This document shows positions 1-12,908 of a stretch of 64,000 nucleotides of DNA, piece by piece. The position numbers and the translations under genes were made by a program. The notes beneath the pieces are model-generated. The model was not told where the DNA came from, made no database searches, and saw only the letters and a list, made by a program, of their open reading frames with translations. Location of the stretch: positions 26,248,271-26,312,270 of the forward strand of contig CM077833.1 of assembly GCA_039720395.1 (NCBI GenBank), given 5' to 3'. Positions within the stretch are counted from its first letter, which is position 1. Every line of letters starts with the position of its first letter. Source of the stretch: Liquidambar formosana (lineage: Eukaryota; Streptophyta; Magnoliopsida; Saxifragales; Altingiaceae).

Positions 1-3000
1 TGACGGGAAATGATATGTCGGGAGGAATTCCTGCAGAGTTCAGCCATCTCTCCAATCTTGAAATATTGAAGTTGGGTACAAACAAGCTTTCAGGTGTGAT
101 TCCTCCATCCATTGCTAACCTTTCCTCTCTTGTCACTCTATATTTAGGCTCTAATACTCTCGTTGGCATGATACCCAGTGATTTGGGTCGTCTTCAAAAT
201 TTGAAACGACTTGATCTCAACAATAATAAACTCATAGGCACTGTTCCTCCATCCTTGTACAACATTTCTTCTTTGGTTGCTTTCGTTTTGGCTGGCAACC
301 AACTTTGGGGTCAAATTCCTAGTGATGTAGGAGACAAACTCCCAAATCTTTTAGTCTTCAATTTTTGCATCAATAAATTCACTGGTTCAATTCCAGGGTC
401 TTTGCACAATCTTACCAACATACAACGTATTCGTCTGTCACATAATCTTATTGTTGGAGAAGTGCCCCCAGGACTGGGAAATCTGCCTGAACTGGAACAT
501 TATATTATTGGGTCCAATAGGATTGTTAGCTCCGGCGATCGGGGCCTTGATCTCATTACTTCTTTGACAAACAGTACCCATCTTAACTTCCTTGAAATTG
601 ATGACAATCTTCTGGAGGGTGTAATTCCAGAATCCATTGGCAACCTTTCTTCTCTGAATATTTTATTCATGGGAGGGAATCATATTTATGGTAGTATTCC
701 TGCCTCAATTGTTCATCTCAGGAGCTTAACTTTGCTAGATTTGAGCAATAACTCTATTTCCGGTGAAATTCCATCAGAAATTGGCCACCTTGAGAAACTG
801 CAGGTGTTGAATTTGACTGGAAATCAGATCTCTGGCAAAATCCCAAAATCGCTCGGTAATCTAAAAAATTTAAATCGGATTGATTTATCTGGGAACCAGT
901 TGGTGGGAAGCATACCCACAACTTTTGGTAACTTCCAGAAACTACTTTCAATGGATCTATCCAACAATAGGCTCAATGAAACCATACCAAAAGAAGTTGG
1001 GACACTCGGTGGTGTTGTCACTATTGACCTCTCTGACAACGATCTGCATGGAAGCATCCCCGAATCAATTGGAAACTGTAGGAGGTTGGAGAAGTTATGC
1101 CTGGGTAGTAATAATTTTTCAGGCTCTATTCCAGGTACCCTTGGGGAATTGGAAGGTTTGGAAAGTCTTGACCTCTCCTTGAATCAACTTTCTGGCTCAA
1201 TACCTGGCAATCTCCAAAAACTGCAGGCCCTTCAGTTTTTGAACCTATCTTTCAATAACTTGGAAGGAATTATTCCTAGCCAAGGAATCTTCAGAAATCT
1301 CTCCAGAGTTCATATGGAGGGGAACTCAAAGCTTTGTTTGAACTTAGATTGTGAAGAGAATCGAGGTCATGGAAAAAGATTTACTGCAGTACATATTGTA
1401 CTCCCAATCATGGCTTTTGGAATTGCAATTTGTTTGTTGATCGGTTTGCTATTCTGTGTAAAGGTAAACAAAGAAAAAATCACACTACCACTAGAATCAC
1501 ATAAGGTTCAGCATCAAATGGTCTCATATGATGCGCTTCGTCTAGCAACCGGGAATTTTAACCAGGAAAATCTGCTGGGGAATGGGAGTTTTGGGTCAGT
1601 TTACAGAGGATATCTCAGAGAAGGTATTGCTGTTGCGGTTAAAGTGATTAACACCAATAGGAATGGATCTTGGATAAGCTTTTTGGCAGAGTGTGAGGCT
1701 TTAAGGAATGTGAGGCACCGTAATCTTGTTAAACTTATCACATCGTGCTCAAGTTTAGACTCCAAGAGAGCGGAATTTCTGGCTTTGGTATATGACTTCA
1801 TGAGTAATGGGAGCTTGGAAGACTGGGTTAAGGGAAGAAGAAGGCACTCGACTGGAGGGCCGTTGACTGTTCTGGAGAGACTGAATGTGGCCATTGATGT
1901 TGCTTGTGCCATGGATTACCTGCACCATGACTGCGAAACTCCTGTTGTGCACTGCGATTTGAAGCCAAGTAATGTGCTCTTGCATGAAGACATGACTGCA
2001 AAGGTGGGGGACTTCGGGCTAGCCAGATTGCTGATTGAGAGTGTAGTTGATCAAAAGTCAGTTACCTCTACTACCCACAGCCTTAAGGGTTCCATCGGAT
2101 ATATACCTCCAGGTTAGCAGCTATTAACTTCATTTGGAATTGATATTTTTGTTTAGATGGTTTTTTCAGACAACATCCACTACCCCATTTTATGGTTCGT
2201 TCGGTTTCCCTCATTTGAGGACTTTTTTCATTTGCAATGTGATTTTCACATGCTCCTAAAATGTTGCATTTATGATTATACGTTGAACTGTTGATTGTTT
2301 GAAATTTAAAAATAATAATAATTTCAATAGATACGGTTAAATTTTTTCAAAAATAAAGTTCAAAAAGAAAAAGGATAAAGAAGTTGATGGTTGAAGGAAA
2401 TTCACAATTTCACATCATGAAGGATATGAACCCCATGATGTAGGGAATGCACACGATGTTGAAGATCATTAAGTAGTAATTAGGTGTCGGACTTCTCTTG
2501 GAAATTGCCTCATTTAATTGTGTTTTATATTGGATTTAGTGCTAGCCCTGCATATTTACAGGGCTATTTACATTTAGATGCACTCATGCACCTATATGTA
2601 GTCATGCATTTTGCTCATGGAAAAGTGTGTTAATATTACAGTAAACGGCCATATTCTTACTTTGTTGTGATGATGATCTTGCCATAATCCACTACTAATT
2701 TGTTTGTTAAAATGAAATGTAAACATGATAGACTGATCCAATTTTGGTGGGAGGTTCGGACGCCACCCCATATGCCTGCTTCCATTAACACTGTAAACAA
2801 ATTGGTTGCAGAGTATGGCTTAGGAGGCAAACCATCGACATCCGGAGATGTATATAGCTATGGCATAATGTTGCTAGAGCTCTTTACAGGGAAGAGCCCC
2901 CTCCATGAGACTTTCACTGGTGAGCTGAGCTTAACGAAATGGGTTCAATCAGCCTTCCCCACCAGCGTATCACAAGTGGTGGACCCTGAGCTGCTACAAT

Positions 3001-3188
3001 CAATGGGGGATCTCGACCATGAAAGCCAATCCATGAACGAGGGGATAAAACATGACTGCTTGGTCACTGTCATTGGTGTTGGCCTATCCTGCGCTGTTGA
3101 TTCTCCTGATGGGCGCATTAGCATGAGAGATGCTCTCCGCAAACTGAATAGTGCTAGAGAAGCACTTCTGAAACCGAATCCCACTTGA
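1..3188 (+). CDS. LRR receptor-like kinase (class XII, Xa21/EFR-like), 5' truncated, two exons
   Basis: Plasma-membrane receptor kinase; relatives (FLS2, EFR, Xa21, At3g47570) sense microbial or endogenous ligands. The frame is already open at base 3, so the gene starts before the window. Visible order: about 17-18 plant LRRs (repeated LxxLxLxxNxLxGxIP), a cap near 1320-1350, one membrane helix (about 1396-1465), then kinase. The kinase shows the glycine loop LGNGSFGSVY, the VAVKV lysine, HCDLKPSN and GDFGLA. Cys before the catalytic Asp makes it a non-RD kinase, typical of immune receptors. Exon 1 ends at 2112 and intron 2113-2811 (gt...ttgcag) joins exon 2 at 2812. The split codon restores PPEYGLGG, the usual activation-segment motif, and this intron position is conserved in class XII. 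Stop at 3186-3188. No break is seen in the visible part. The ligand cannot be inferred. Confidence 0.93.
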
Positions 3189-3442
3189 GATCGAAAGTCC
3201 AGTAATATTGTTCAAACAAATAATATTCGAGCATCGGTAGATGAAGGGTCAGTGAGTCTTCATGAATGTGTAAAGACTATATACTCTTGAGTGCATGATC
3301 TTTTCGTTCATTAAATCGCAAACGAACCATATTATCCAGATTTTGTGAGTGATTTTTTTCTTGTTTATCACAAGAACCGTCACTGATCTCCAAATACGGT
3401 TTGATTGGATAACTAAGATGTGGTGTCCTCTTAAATTTATGA

Positions 3443-4690
3443 TAAATTAAGGGAGGCGTTATTGCCAAAGCTATTTTCTTTTCTTCCACGGCTCTAAGAT
3501 TTATAAGGGTCTCACTTGACCATTTTACCCTCCTAAGTCCAATCCAATCTGCCAAAAGCACGGCTCCAGATTTCATGTTCTTGGAACGCAAGCCTCTATT
3601 CCCTCCTCCATAGTTCACACAATCCCTTTCCCCGTACACCTCTCTCTCTTGCCTACTCTCTCTCCTCATAGCATCTCCAGTGATGAGCTAAATTACCTAT
3701 ATTATTGCTAAATTACAGTGCTAAATGCTATAATTTAGCATAAGGGGCTTCAATGATGCAAATGACATAATGTGTTATTTTTTGCCACAACCTCTATTCC
3801 CTTTATTTTTTTTATAAACTAACATCTTCCATCTTCCAACCCCCATTATTCCAACTACAAAATTACGTTACTAACTAGATTTGCTCGTGTGCGATTTTTT
3901 TTTCTTTGTATATAAGATTTATATTATATTTGAAAATATTGTATTTATTTACGGGTTGTTTGATTACTGAGAAAATTTTAAAAGAGAAATATTGTATTTT
4001 TCACACTTGCTGATATGTTTGGTTGTTGAGAAATGGAGGAAGAATTGACATGGTAAACATAGTAATAGCTCACCTTTGTGCTATATTTGGCACAAGGGTG
4101 AGCTATTATTATTTTTAGCACACCATTGCAGTAACCCAACTTGTGCTAAATGCTATAATATAGTAATAGCAAAAGTTATAACTCACCACTGAAAATGCTC
4201 TTACATTGCCTTTTCACATTCAGACCAACTCTAGATGAATTAGATGATTCTATTTTGATACTTTTCGATCCTTTTTTTTTTTTTTTTTTCTGTTAAGGTT
4301 AGATGAATCTATTTTGATATCAATAAAAATTCCGAACTAAAGTGAATGCAGAATAAGAACGTTTACCTTGTCGGAAGCTTTATCGAAAATTTAGTTGGAG
4401 AATTGTCGGAAGCTTCATCGGAAATTTAGTCGGAGAAGGGAACTGTCCTAGAGTTGGTCTGAACGTGAAAAGGCAGATGGGGGGTAAGGCAAAGGTGTAT
4501 GGGGAAGGGGCTTGCGTGAGCTGTGAAGGAGGGAATAGAGGCTCGGGTTCCAAGAACATGAAATCTGGAGCCGTGCTTTTGGCAGATTGGATTGGACTTT
4601 CAAAGGAGGGTAAAATGGTCAAGTGTGACCTTTACAAATCTTGGAGCCGTGGAAAAAAAAAAAAATAGCTCTGGCAATAACGCTTTCTTA
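3443..4690. mobile_element. Foldback/long-TIR DNA element, left arm split by a MITE
   Basis: Two inverted arms of about 245 bp face each other. The right arm is 4443-4690. The left arm is 3443-3668 continued at 4203-4236, so it is interrupted by the inner MITE. Shared blocks include the complement of AAATCTGGAGCCGTGCTTTT and GAGTTGGTCTGAACGTGAAA. The 200-bp centre (4240-4440) has poly-T and a short duplication (GTCGGAAGCTT twice) but no gene. The outer ends and target duplication are not sharp; a non-autonomous MULE or foldback element is likely. The short reading frames in both arms are the same TIR read in mirror image, not genes. Confidence 0.75.
3669..4202. mobile_element. MITE nested in the foldback element
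   Basis: About 530 bp with imperfect inverted ends: left GCATCTCCAGTGATGAGCTA, right reading inward GCATTTTCAGTGGTGAGTTA. Inside, the complementary motifs GCTAAATGCTATAATTTAGC and GCTAAATGCTATAATATAG recur. Removing it rejoins the left arm of the surrounding element against its partner arm, which shows it inserted later. Exact borders and the short target duplication (possibly CAT) are uncertain; superfamily not assigned. Confidence 0.7.
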
Positions 4691-4722
4691 AATTAATTAC
4701 GGAAAAAAATATTGGACTACTT

Positions 4723-4950
4723 TTTTTTTTTTTTTTTTTTGGTTTGACGGTCAGGGTGTCCGGACCAGTTTACGCGCATCTCGACTAATCTCTTCCCGGC
4801 CGATCTTAAGGGCACACTTCCTCACATCGGCCTGATGCATTCAGGAATAAATTCCTGGAGTGCTCCCCAAATGAGCACAACAGAGAATGGAACCCAAGAT
4901 GTCCGAGTTCACGACTCATCCTAGGACCATCTGAATTGGCCCTCTTTGGT
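4723..4950 (-). mobile_element. tRNA-derived SINE with 17-bp target duplication
   Basis: On the minus strand this is a 228-bp element ending in poly(A), seen as poly-T just after the left target repeat. It is flanked by the direct repeat AAAATATTGGACTACTT (4706-4722 and 4951-4967). A B-box-like GGGTTCCATTC follows an A-box-like stretch near the head, as expected for Pol III-transcribed SINEs. It resembles the SINE at 16272-16504 around the GATGTCYGAGTTYAC block (plus strand). Confidence 0.85.
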
Positions 4951-5201
4951 AAAATATTGGACTACTTGAACACAAGCAAAACATCGACACTTTATACTGG
5001 ATCCCTTGGGATAGGGAAAGGTATGTTCAAGGCCAACCATAACGAGCATTGTTTGGAGCCTATGCCCAATTGCCTAACCCCGACTCAACAAAATGCATGC
5101 TCAACCCACTGTAAAATTGGTCGACTTTTTCAGCTTGATGATTAATGATTGGCCCACTTTATTTATTTTGTTTTTTAATGAAAGATACTCATTGACCCTT
5201 A

Positions 5202-5411
5202 AGCCATGTTTGTTTGGTGGGAGTGAAATGAAATTACATTCCCATTCATTCCAAATAACATGTTTGGATAAGATAGTTAAATAGGAATGAAATCAAACAG
5301 TAATAGTAAATTATAATGATATTCATTCCATAATGTTTATTTTAATCTCATTCCATTTCAGATTATTTTAAGTATAGAATCAAATTCCATTCCAAGCAAA
5401 CAAACATGGCT
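5202..5411. mobile_element. Harbinger/Tourist-type MITE (210 bp)
   Basis: Terminal inverted repeats AGCCATGTTTGTTTGG and its complement flank 210 bp of AT-rich DNA; TTA is duplicated at 5199-5201 and 5412-5414. Inner sequence repeats GGAATGAAAT-like words. A three-base TTA duplication with such ends is typical of PIF/Harbinger MITEs. A relative sits in the intron of the CYP81 gene at 59536. Confidence 0.85.
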
Positions 5412-5414
5412 TTA

Positions 5415-6200
5415 GGTCATATGGTGTCTCATACACTAACTGGATATGCACATCCCATGTGGTAGTGAACTCTACACCTTATTAGTGGATGAGTTAATAA
5501 AATAGGTCAAGCAGCTTTTGTTTTTTTTAACTGTCTACATTAGTGTCACATAAGTTAGAGTAAGGTAGAGTGCGAAAAAAATTTGTATGTAACTCTAATA
5601 TTGCTATGTGGTGTTATAGGCCAAAAAGAGTCAAGTATAATAACCAATGGGAGATGGTTTAATTGTCAGAAAACTTTTTAGCTTCACAATTTTATTTTTC
5701 TTGGTTCTTATTAGCCCGTAATTCTATTTGGCCGTGTCACAATTACATAGAAGACTCACTTGGTAGAATGAATATAGAAAGAGTTACAACAAAAAGTTGG
5801 TGCATATGGTAACATTTTCCTAAAGAAAGCATTGAAAATTTGAAATGCATCAAAAAATAAAAAGAAAGGAGAGAAAACATCGGAAGTTAGGAAGTTTTTG
5901 TTCGAGGGGAGAAGATTAGGAGGGAGGTTGGGGGGGACCAAAAACCAATTTGTAGTTGATTCCCACACTTAAAAGATCGTAATTGTTTGGCCATGAAACG
6001 ACTTCGTTTTTGGAGTTGTAAACCAAAATGGTGACGTAGGCATAATAGGATTGTAGATTTTCGAAGATCTCCCGCTGCGGGGGCTACCTTGCCCCTTGTA
6101 ATTGAGAGATTTTGGGATGAATCCGCACCCAAACAAGGGAGGGGGAAAGACAAAAACCGCTCAAAAAATATAGGAAGAGACTGAAAAAAATTGAAATGAC
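5415..6200. other. Upstream flank of the cyclin gene, no gene recognised
   Basis: AT-rich to about 5950, then more mixed. Minus-strand reading frames of 70 and 88 codons overlap here (5756-6153) but match no family I know and overlap each other in different frames, so I do not call a gene. The DNA nearest the cyclin may hold its promoter. Confidence 0.4.
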
Positions 6201-6264
6201 AGCGCGCTGAGGAGAAATGGTTTTAAAACATTTTGAGGGTAGTAACCATTTTAAACAGCGCGCT
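6201..6264 (+). promoter_or_regulatory. Paired AGCGCGCT motifs upstream of the cyclin
   Basis: The palindrome AGCGCGCT occurs at 6201-6208 and 6257-6264, about 180-245 bp before the start codon. S-phase cyclins are commonly controlled by E2F through GC-core sites; this is not an exact E2F consensus (TTTSSCGC), so a role is inference. A CT-rich leader follows at about 6345-6395. Confidence 0.3.
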
Positions 6265-6445
6265 TACTTGGAATTTTTCGAAATATCAGAAATGGCGGTC
6301 GTCTTTCTCTTTCTCTATCACTACAAAGTCTCTCACCACCCACTCTCACTCACAAGCCTCTCTGTCCCCTCTCTCTCTCTCTCCCGTTCAGTTCCCATCT
6401 CGCCGAACCCCAGCCTTAGCTTCCAGTAGCTAGCGTTCGGCGACA

Positions 6446-8513
6446 ATGGCGGACAAGGAGAACTGTGTGCGCATCACACGCGCAGCGAAGAAGAGGGCAG
6501 CCTCCACCATTGCTGCAGCGGAGCCACCATCGGAACTACCGGCCACCAAGAAGCGGGTGGTGTTGGGAGAGCGTTCCAACTTGTCGAATGTTGTTGCGGT
6601 GAATTCCGAATCGGGTTTCGAGACGCAGAAGCCGAAATGCAGGACGACGAAGAGGAAAGTGAAGAAGGCGGAAGCGATGACCGCGACGACGACAGTGCAG
6701 GACGTTGATGAGAAGATAGAGGATCCCCAAATGTGCGCAGCTTATGTTTCTGATATTTATGAATATCTTCACAAAATGGAGGTGAGTGAGAATATTTGTT
6801 GTTTCTTTGATGCTTATTTTTTTTGTAAGGGGGTTTGGATTGTCTGTACTTGAAACTGGGTGTACTAAATTCGAGAAATTGGTTGATGGGGTTTTGTTAT
6901 ATCGTAAGAACTTAGTTTTTTTCTGATTGATTGATCCTTGCTTGTTATTGGGTTCTGGGGATTTAATATGCTTATGGGTATAGGGTTTTGATCATTAGGG
7001 CTAGTTTTGATACGGGTATGAGCAATTGGTTTGTTATTGGGTTCTGGGGGTTTAATTTGGTCATGGGTATTGGGTTTTGGTAATTAGGGCTAATTCTGAT
7101 GTGCGTTTTCTATTTAGATGGAGCCAAAGCGAAGACCTTTGCCTGGTTATATCGAGAAGGTTCAGAAGGATGTGAGTGCTAATATGAGAGGGATTCTGGT
7201 GGATTGGTTGGTGGAAGTGGCAGAGGAATACAAGCTTGTCTCCGACACTCTTTTTCTCACCATTTCTTACATTGATAGATTTCTATCCTTGAATGCTCTG
7301 AACAGGCAGAGGCTTCAGCTGCTGGGTGTTTCATCAATGCTCATTGCATCGTAAGCATCCACACATTTGAAACTGTCTGCTTTTTGTTGAAATAATATGG
7401 GTTTGATTTTTCACTTATAATTGTTTCATTTTGTGATGAAATAGGAAGTATGAAGAGATCAACCCTCCACATGTGGAAGATTTTTGTTACATCACAGATA
7501 ATACATACACTAAGAAAGAGGTGATCCTCAATTTTGTGTCAGATTTCTTCTTTATTTACTTTTTGCATAATTCAAAATTTAGTTATTCTTACAATATTTA
7601 TTAAGAGTGGTGGGTATTTTGGTTGAATGTAAAGATGGTGGAGATGGAGGCTGATATCCTCAAGTACCTGAAGTTTGAAATGGGCAATCCCACAACAAAA
7701 ACATTTCTCAGGCAAGAAACTATTAATTTACTCATTTCATTTTGTTTATAATCAACAAATTGTCTTGCACTTACAAGACTGGTTTGCTACCTTGTTGGAC
7801 TAATTGTTACTCTTTTTTTTGGCTTGCAGAAGATTATTAGCTGTGGTTGCTCAAGGGAAGTACAAAGTAAGCCAAGTCCCCCTATCTTGTATAGATGTGG
7901 TTTAGTACTTGATATGTTAATACTGAGGGTTCATTGACTATTTATTTGTTTTGTGCCTTCTACAGACTCCCAATTTGAAGTTGGAGTTCTTGGGTTACTA
8001 CCTTGCAGAGCTAAGTTTATTAGATTACCATTGTGTGAAATTTCTACCTTCATTGGTAGCTGCATCTGTCATTTTTGTTTCGAGATTCACAATCCAGCCA
8101 AAGATACATCCTTGGGTAAAAGCCTTATCTCATATTCCCTTTTTTCATTTTTTGGTTCTAATTTTAATGTTTGATAAGCAATTAATAGGTTTTACTCATC
8201 TACAGAGTTTGGAGCTGCAACAATACTCGGGGTATAAACCATCTGATCTAAAAGAATGTGTTTGTATCATACATGACTTGCAATTAAGTAGAAAAGGAGG
8301 ATCTTTGGTAGCAGTAAGAGAAAAATACAAGCAGCATAAGGTATTTGTTTTTTTTTTTTTTTTAATCTTTATGATTTTGATATGAAAAAGTCATATTGTA
8401 CAAAGAGTAATCTAATTTGACTTATTTTTTGGGAACAGTTCAAATCTGTGGCAACATTGTCTTCACCTTCAGAGATACCAACTTCTTATTTTGAAGATTT
8501 TATGGAATCATGA
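6446..8513 (+). CDS. CYCA3: A-type cyclin, CYCA3 subgroup (372 aa, eight exons)
   Basis: Regulatory subunit of cyclin-dependent kinase acting at G1/S and S phase in the nucleus. Exons by splice signals and frame: 6446-6781, 7118-7350, 7445-7520, 7635-7711, 7830-7866, 7966-8115, 8206-8340, 8439-8513; together 1119 nt with one open frame. The N terminus has a KEN box (residues 4-6) and a D-box-like RVVLGERSN (about residues 37-45) for APC/C-driven destruction. The cyclin box follows, with the hallmark [18 protein letters not shown] at the start of exon 2 and the C-terminal cyclin fold in exons 6-7 (LAELSLLDY). Length fits plant A3 cyclins, which have short N-terminal regions. The intron after exon 4 starts with GC (AG|GCAAG) and ends TTGCAG; only that junction restores TFLRRLLAVV. 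All parts are intact, so probably functional. Confidence 0.95.
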
Positions 8514-10083
8514 TTACATTTGCATATAGGATTTGGGTTTATGAGGAATCAATGAGGTGTTCACCTTGTGGATAAAGCTTGGAAGCAAGATGGGAAGCTG
8601 TTGTGTTCCTACACCAGAAGTTAGCTTTTCTGTTTCACTTGCTAACCTTGCTTATCAGAAGGGATCTTTAAACAGAATGACATGGTATGGTATTAAGTGC
8701 TGGTTTTGATGCCAGTAATATCTACTCCGAAGTGACATCTATGGAGCATTATTGGCACTAACACTGGCAGGGACTAATGATGACTGAGCTCTTTCTTCCC
8801 TGGGTTGAATGTCTATAATTTTTGGGTTGTGATAGCTGGTGGATCAATCTGACAAACAATTTTTTTTTTATCATTAACCACATAGTTTTTGACTTGGAAT
8901 GTTGTATGGTTGTGAAGTATGTTAAAAAAATCCTTGATTTAGAATTCAAAATCACATAGAACTTGCTTAAAGTATCTATGAATATTTACTCAAAGAAAGC
9001 ATTATAGCATTACATAAGATATTGATTGTAGGTTTAATTCTCTAATAGTTGAAATAATTTACATGACCATAATAATTCAAATTCTCTCCTTGTTGGGTGT
9101 TCATCAGTTCAAAGTTGCTATGGGAATGATGCAAAGAAATTGCTTGCTTCCTTTAACATAAATGGTTGCAATCATCTAATGTGTATTGTTTCGAGTGAAT
9201 CCAGGTAGATTGCATCATATGAAACGTGTCTATCGAAACCACTTGTTTGTTCTCATAACCCTATCAGATCATAATTTGTGTATCATAGAGCTCCCGGAGG
9301 CTTGTTTTAAGAAGTGATTAGACCTGTGGCCATTTGAGCTGCGGAGAAGGCCCAACTGTCAATTCAGCACACAGGAAAATCATTGGCATTGTGGTCCAAT
9401 GATTAGGGAGGCTTAGGCTTATCTGCCCATGAGGCTCCCCAGTATACTGTGATTCCTCCTAAAAGCGTTGGTCAAATGGGTGGGGTACCTAACTACATGT
9501 TCTTTATTAACTAAGGCTAGGCAGGCCAATCCTTCGATAACTATAACTGTCACTATGCCATAACAGTGACAGACCACTATAGTAGACCTAGTACCACTCG
9601 TAATACATGTAATAAGATTTTTTCTGACCTGGTAGGTAGGGCAGTTAGCTAGTTTAATCTGCCATATTGCCATCCTTAACTTTCAGAGTCCTCTTTAGGA
9701 TTAGAGAAAGGAAGAAAGAAAACGGTAAGCAGTACATCGGCACGGTCCTTGAAATTATGCAATTGCATATCTTTGCTTCATACGCTTTTTTTGTCATGGT
9801 ACCACATTGTCAATCCAATGCCATGGAAAGCTTTTACTTTCTGCTAGAAAGCATAATAAATGAGAAGCCCCGTGAAATAACGATCTTCTACACTAAAAGA
9901 GACCCTTAAACTATACATAAGAATCATAACCCAATGAATAAAGCAAAAATTCTGTTGGGAGATAATGATCAATGGACAAAGTATTCACTATAAGTGGTGC
10001 ACCATGTGGTACGTTGGGGTGTGCTGGAATAGGGGAATTGTGCCACCCAGCTCCTCTCATGGTGGTTCAAATTTTTTATTCCT

Positions 10084-10131
<48 letters not shown>

Positions 10132-12700
10132 GTAGCTACTTGTGTGGCATGTATTTAAAAAACACAAAAATCATATGTTAATAGTCATATTATTAGAAAA
10201 AAAAAAAAAAAAATAGCACTATTCTTCTAGCATCCACCCTCTTTTTTCATTAGGCATTTTTGAGTTTGAGTTGACATGCTTGTAGCATCTATCATATGTG
10301 GTGATTGCATTAATCTAATATATCACATCAGCAAACCATGTGATGTGCCATTTATAATTTTTCTGACGGCAATGTAGCCATGTAGGTAGTTCAACTCAAC
10401 CAAGTAATGGATTTGGTGAGAAAATCCAAGGAGATTGGTCTCAGGTGAAGAACCCCAAGGAGAAGTTTTCTGGTAAGGAAACCCGGGAGACTAGTCCAGG
10501 TAAAGAAAGCCGCGCGAGAAGTAGACCTTTTTGTAAGGAAAGCCACACCCTTATTTTTTTTCTTTTAATAAAATTTTTATATTACCTATTAAAAAAAAAA
10601 GAAAGCCACACCCTTTTTTATTTGTCACAAAATTTTGTAACCGTATTGATGTGTTTGGTACACTAAATAAAAATATTGAATAAGATATGATTGTTGAATG
10701 AAGAAAAAGGTTTTTAATAGATTTGTTTGAAGTAAGAAAGACAATCTCTTGGACAATTTTTTATCGTATTGTTATTTTTAAATGAGATAGTATTATGAAT
10801 AAAAATATATCACTTCTCTTGATGAGTTTATTATATCCCATATATAGAGGATATAATTATCTTATGGATAATATTGATAGTTATATCCGTCATTTGAAAA
10901 TAACATATAGCATATAAAAATAATATATTTATCCAATTCAACATATCTAGTATATCATACATAGCCTATGTGTTTTCCTCTTGATAATAAAAATCATAAA
11001 TATATCTTTTTTGATACGACAATCTTTTTTCTTTTTTCTTTTTCGATACGATAATTTAATGACATTCTTTTTAATTATTAAATAAACAAATTTGAGTCTA
11101 ATTTTATAAAAGAGTGTTGATTCACATTATTGATATTTGGGGATTTAGGTTAAATAATAAATTTTATTATTTTTATTTTTATTTTTCTTTTTGTTTTGAA
11201 CTTGAATAAGAATCGAGAACCATAATTGTATAATCCACTATTGATGTCTGGTGAGGTGATTGAACTGACTAAAGTGTGAACCGCCCAATTAGTTATCCGA
11301 TCAGCAGTCCGATTCTCGAAGCGGGCAATCCAAAAAACCACCAGTTCTGGAAGCTCATTGGACGATTCCCTGGTCGGATAACCTATAGACTCTGTAAAAT
11401 CTTGATCCTTAAAGCCCCTATATCAAAACACAACCAAAAAACTAAAAAAAGGCCCTATATGGCTATATCAAAAGGTTATTGGGAAGGAGCGTTAGTTGGC
11501 TACGGCCTACATTGATTTGACCACTCCAACACGTATATTTCTAAAGCAAAGATTGTTTTTGTTTTCGTTTTTTTAAGAGACCCAGTTGATAATCTCTTAA
11601 AATCCTTCTATCTTTAAGAGAAATACGAACCATTAACCCGTCGGATGAAGTAGAGATTGTAGATCCTAAATATTTTGTAAAGTCTTAACACTATAACTTT
11701 TGAAAGGAAATAAAATGACAAAGAGGAAAGTTGTTACGAGATCTTTACAGAGTTTGAATTTGATGTTTAATTTGGTACTAAGTTTCAAAAACTGAGCAAT
11801 ATGCCAAGTAAAATGGTGGTAATTGGATGAGTTTTTTTTTATAGTTTGGATTAAAATTTTGAAAAATTGTTATTGAAATAATAAAAATGATTTTAAATAG
11901 TAACTTTTTTGATGTTTTAACTTAGACCTTAAAAAAACATATTCAATGATTCTCATCAACTCAACATGATACCAAGTTCAATTCAAGCTCGGCTTCACAG
12001 GTCTATTGACAAATTATCTTTCTATTTTTAATGATATTGAATAAATTTTGAGACATTGTCCTGTTGTTTGATAAGGGACCTCTTGAGGATTAACATATCA
12101 TGGTCATATTTGAGTTCAAAGTCTGGGATTTCCATCCCGGCGACTATCCGGTCCGTACAAAGTAACAAAATAATTAGTGATACCTATCTACTGGGTATAT
12201 AATAGCTAATCCTCAATGTATTCTCTAGTGTTAAAAGCAAGAATAATAGACATTAGAAAAAAAAAATTCGTAAAATTCTCATGTACCTTTGACCATACAT
12301 GTGAGCTCATTTAAATGGAGTATATTTATCAGATTTTTTTAATGATAAAATTATTAAGATGACGCACGATTTGAATTATATGCCCCAAATAATTGAAAGA
12401 ATTAAAATAAGTGAGGGTGTCCTTTTAACAGCCTTATTCAATGACAAAAAACCTGACGATCTCAGATTCTCCAACCTCTCACCGTCTCTTAGGCGTAAAC
12501 CAGCCAGATTTTTCTGGCCTATCCGTCAGTAGCTATGAAAGGAGAATTGACTACTTCCCAAAGCCGACAATCACTACCCAGACAAAGGAAAAGCACTAGA
12601 GCCAAGATCAGTATTCATTTATACTCAAAATAGGACTCGGAGTGACCCTTATTTCAGGGACTGAAAGCGATATGTTTTAGACCAAAACAAGAAGAAAAGT
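8514..12700. other. Intergenic region with no supported gene
   Basis: Begins with the cyclin 3' flank. The rest is AT-rich, with poly-T (10088-10128), poly-A (about 10196-10213) and a degenerate repeat (10430-10545). A minus-strand frame at 11150-11341 has an RxxNxxAD-like string reminiscent of the RNase H tail of LINE-type elements, but it is too short to call. The frames at 9419-9673 and 9667-9909 have no recognisable domain. I see no tRNA or other RNA gene. Confidence 0.5.
10430..10545 (+). repeat. Degenerate tandem repeat, about 30-bp period
   Basis: Successive units start with GGTGAAGAA, GGTAAGGAAA, GGTAAAGAAA and GTAAGGAAA, each followed by a purine-rich GAGAAG/GGAGAC-like block. Four decayed units are visible; origin unknown. 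Confidence 0.45.
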
Positions 12701-12908
12701 TCTTGTGAGACACATACAAAATGTTGAAAAAAAAAAAAAAAAAAAAAAGGTAACCTCGTGAGTTGTGTCCCCTGTTTGCAGGGTGTACTCAATAACACTA
12801 GAACACACTTTTTTCCTCCTCTTAAACATTGCCAAACAAAGCCAAATAGCTTTCCACTTCCCCTCTCAAGCTGGACCCATTATTTGTATTTCACTCCTTC
12901 AAAGAAAT

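Noticed and set aside
3277..4668. Two similar short proteins on opposite strands (3277-3669 and 4465-4668)
   Set aside because: They are the two inverted arms of one foldback element read in mirror image.
9419..9909. Two small reading frames as possible peptides
   Set aside because: No domain, no homologous signal I recognise, and no splice or promoter context.
11150..11515. Possible RNase H tail of a LINE element, and an overlapping + frame
   Set aside because: Only a short RxxNxxAD-like string; no catalytic residues or neighbouring RT remains.
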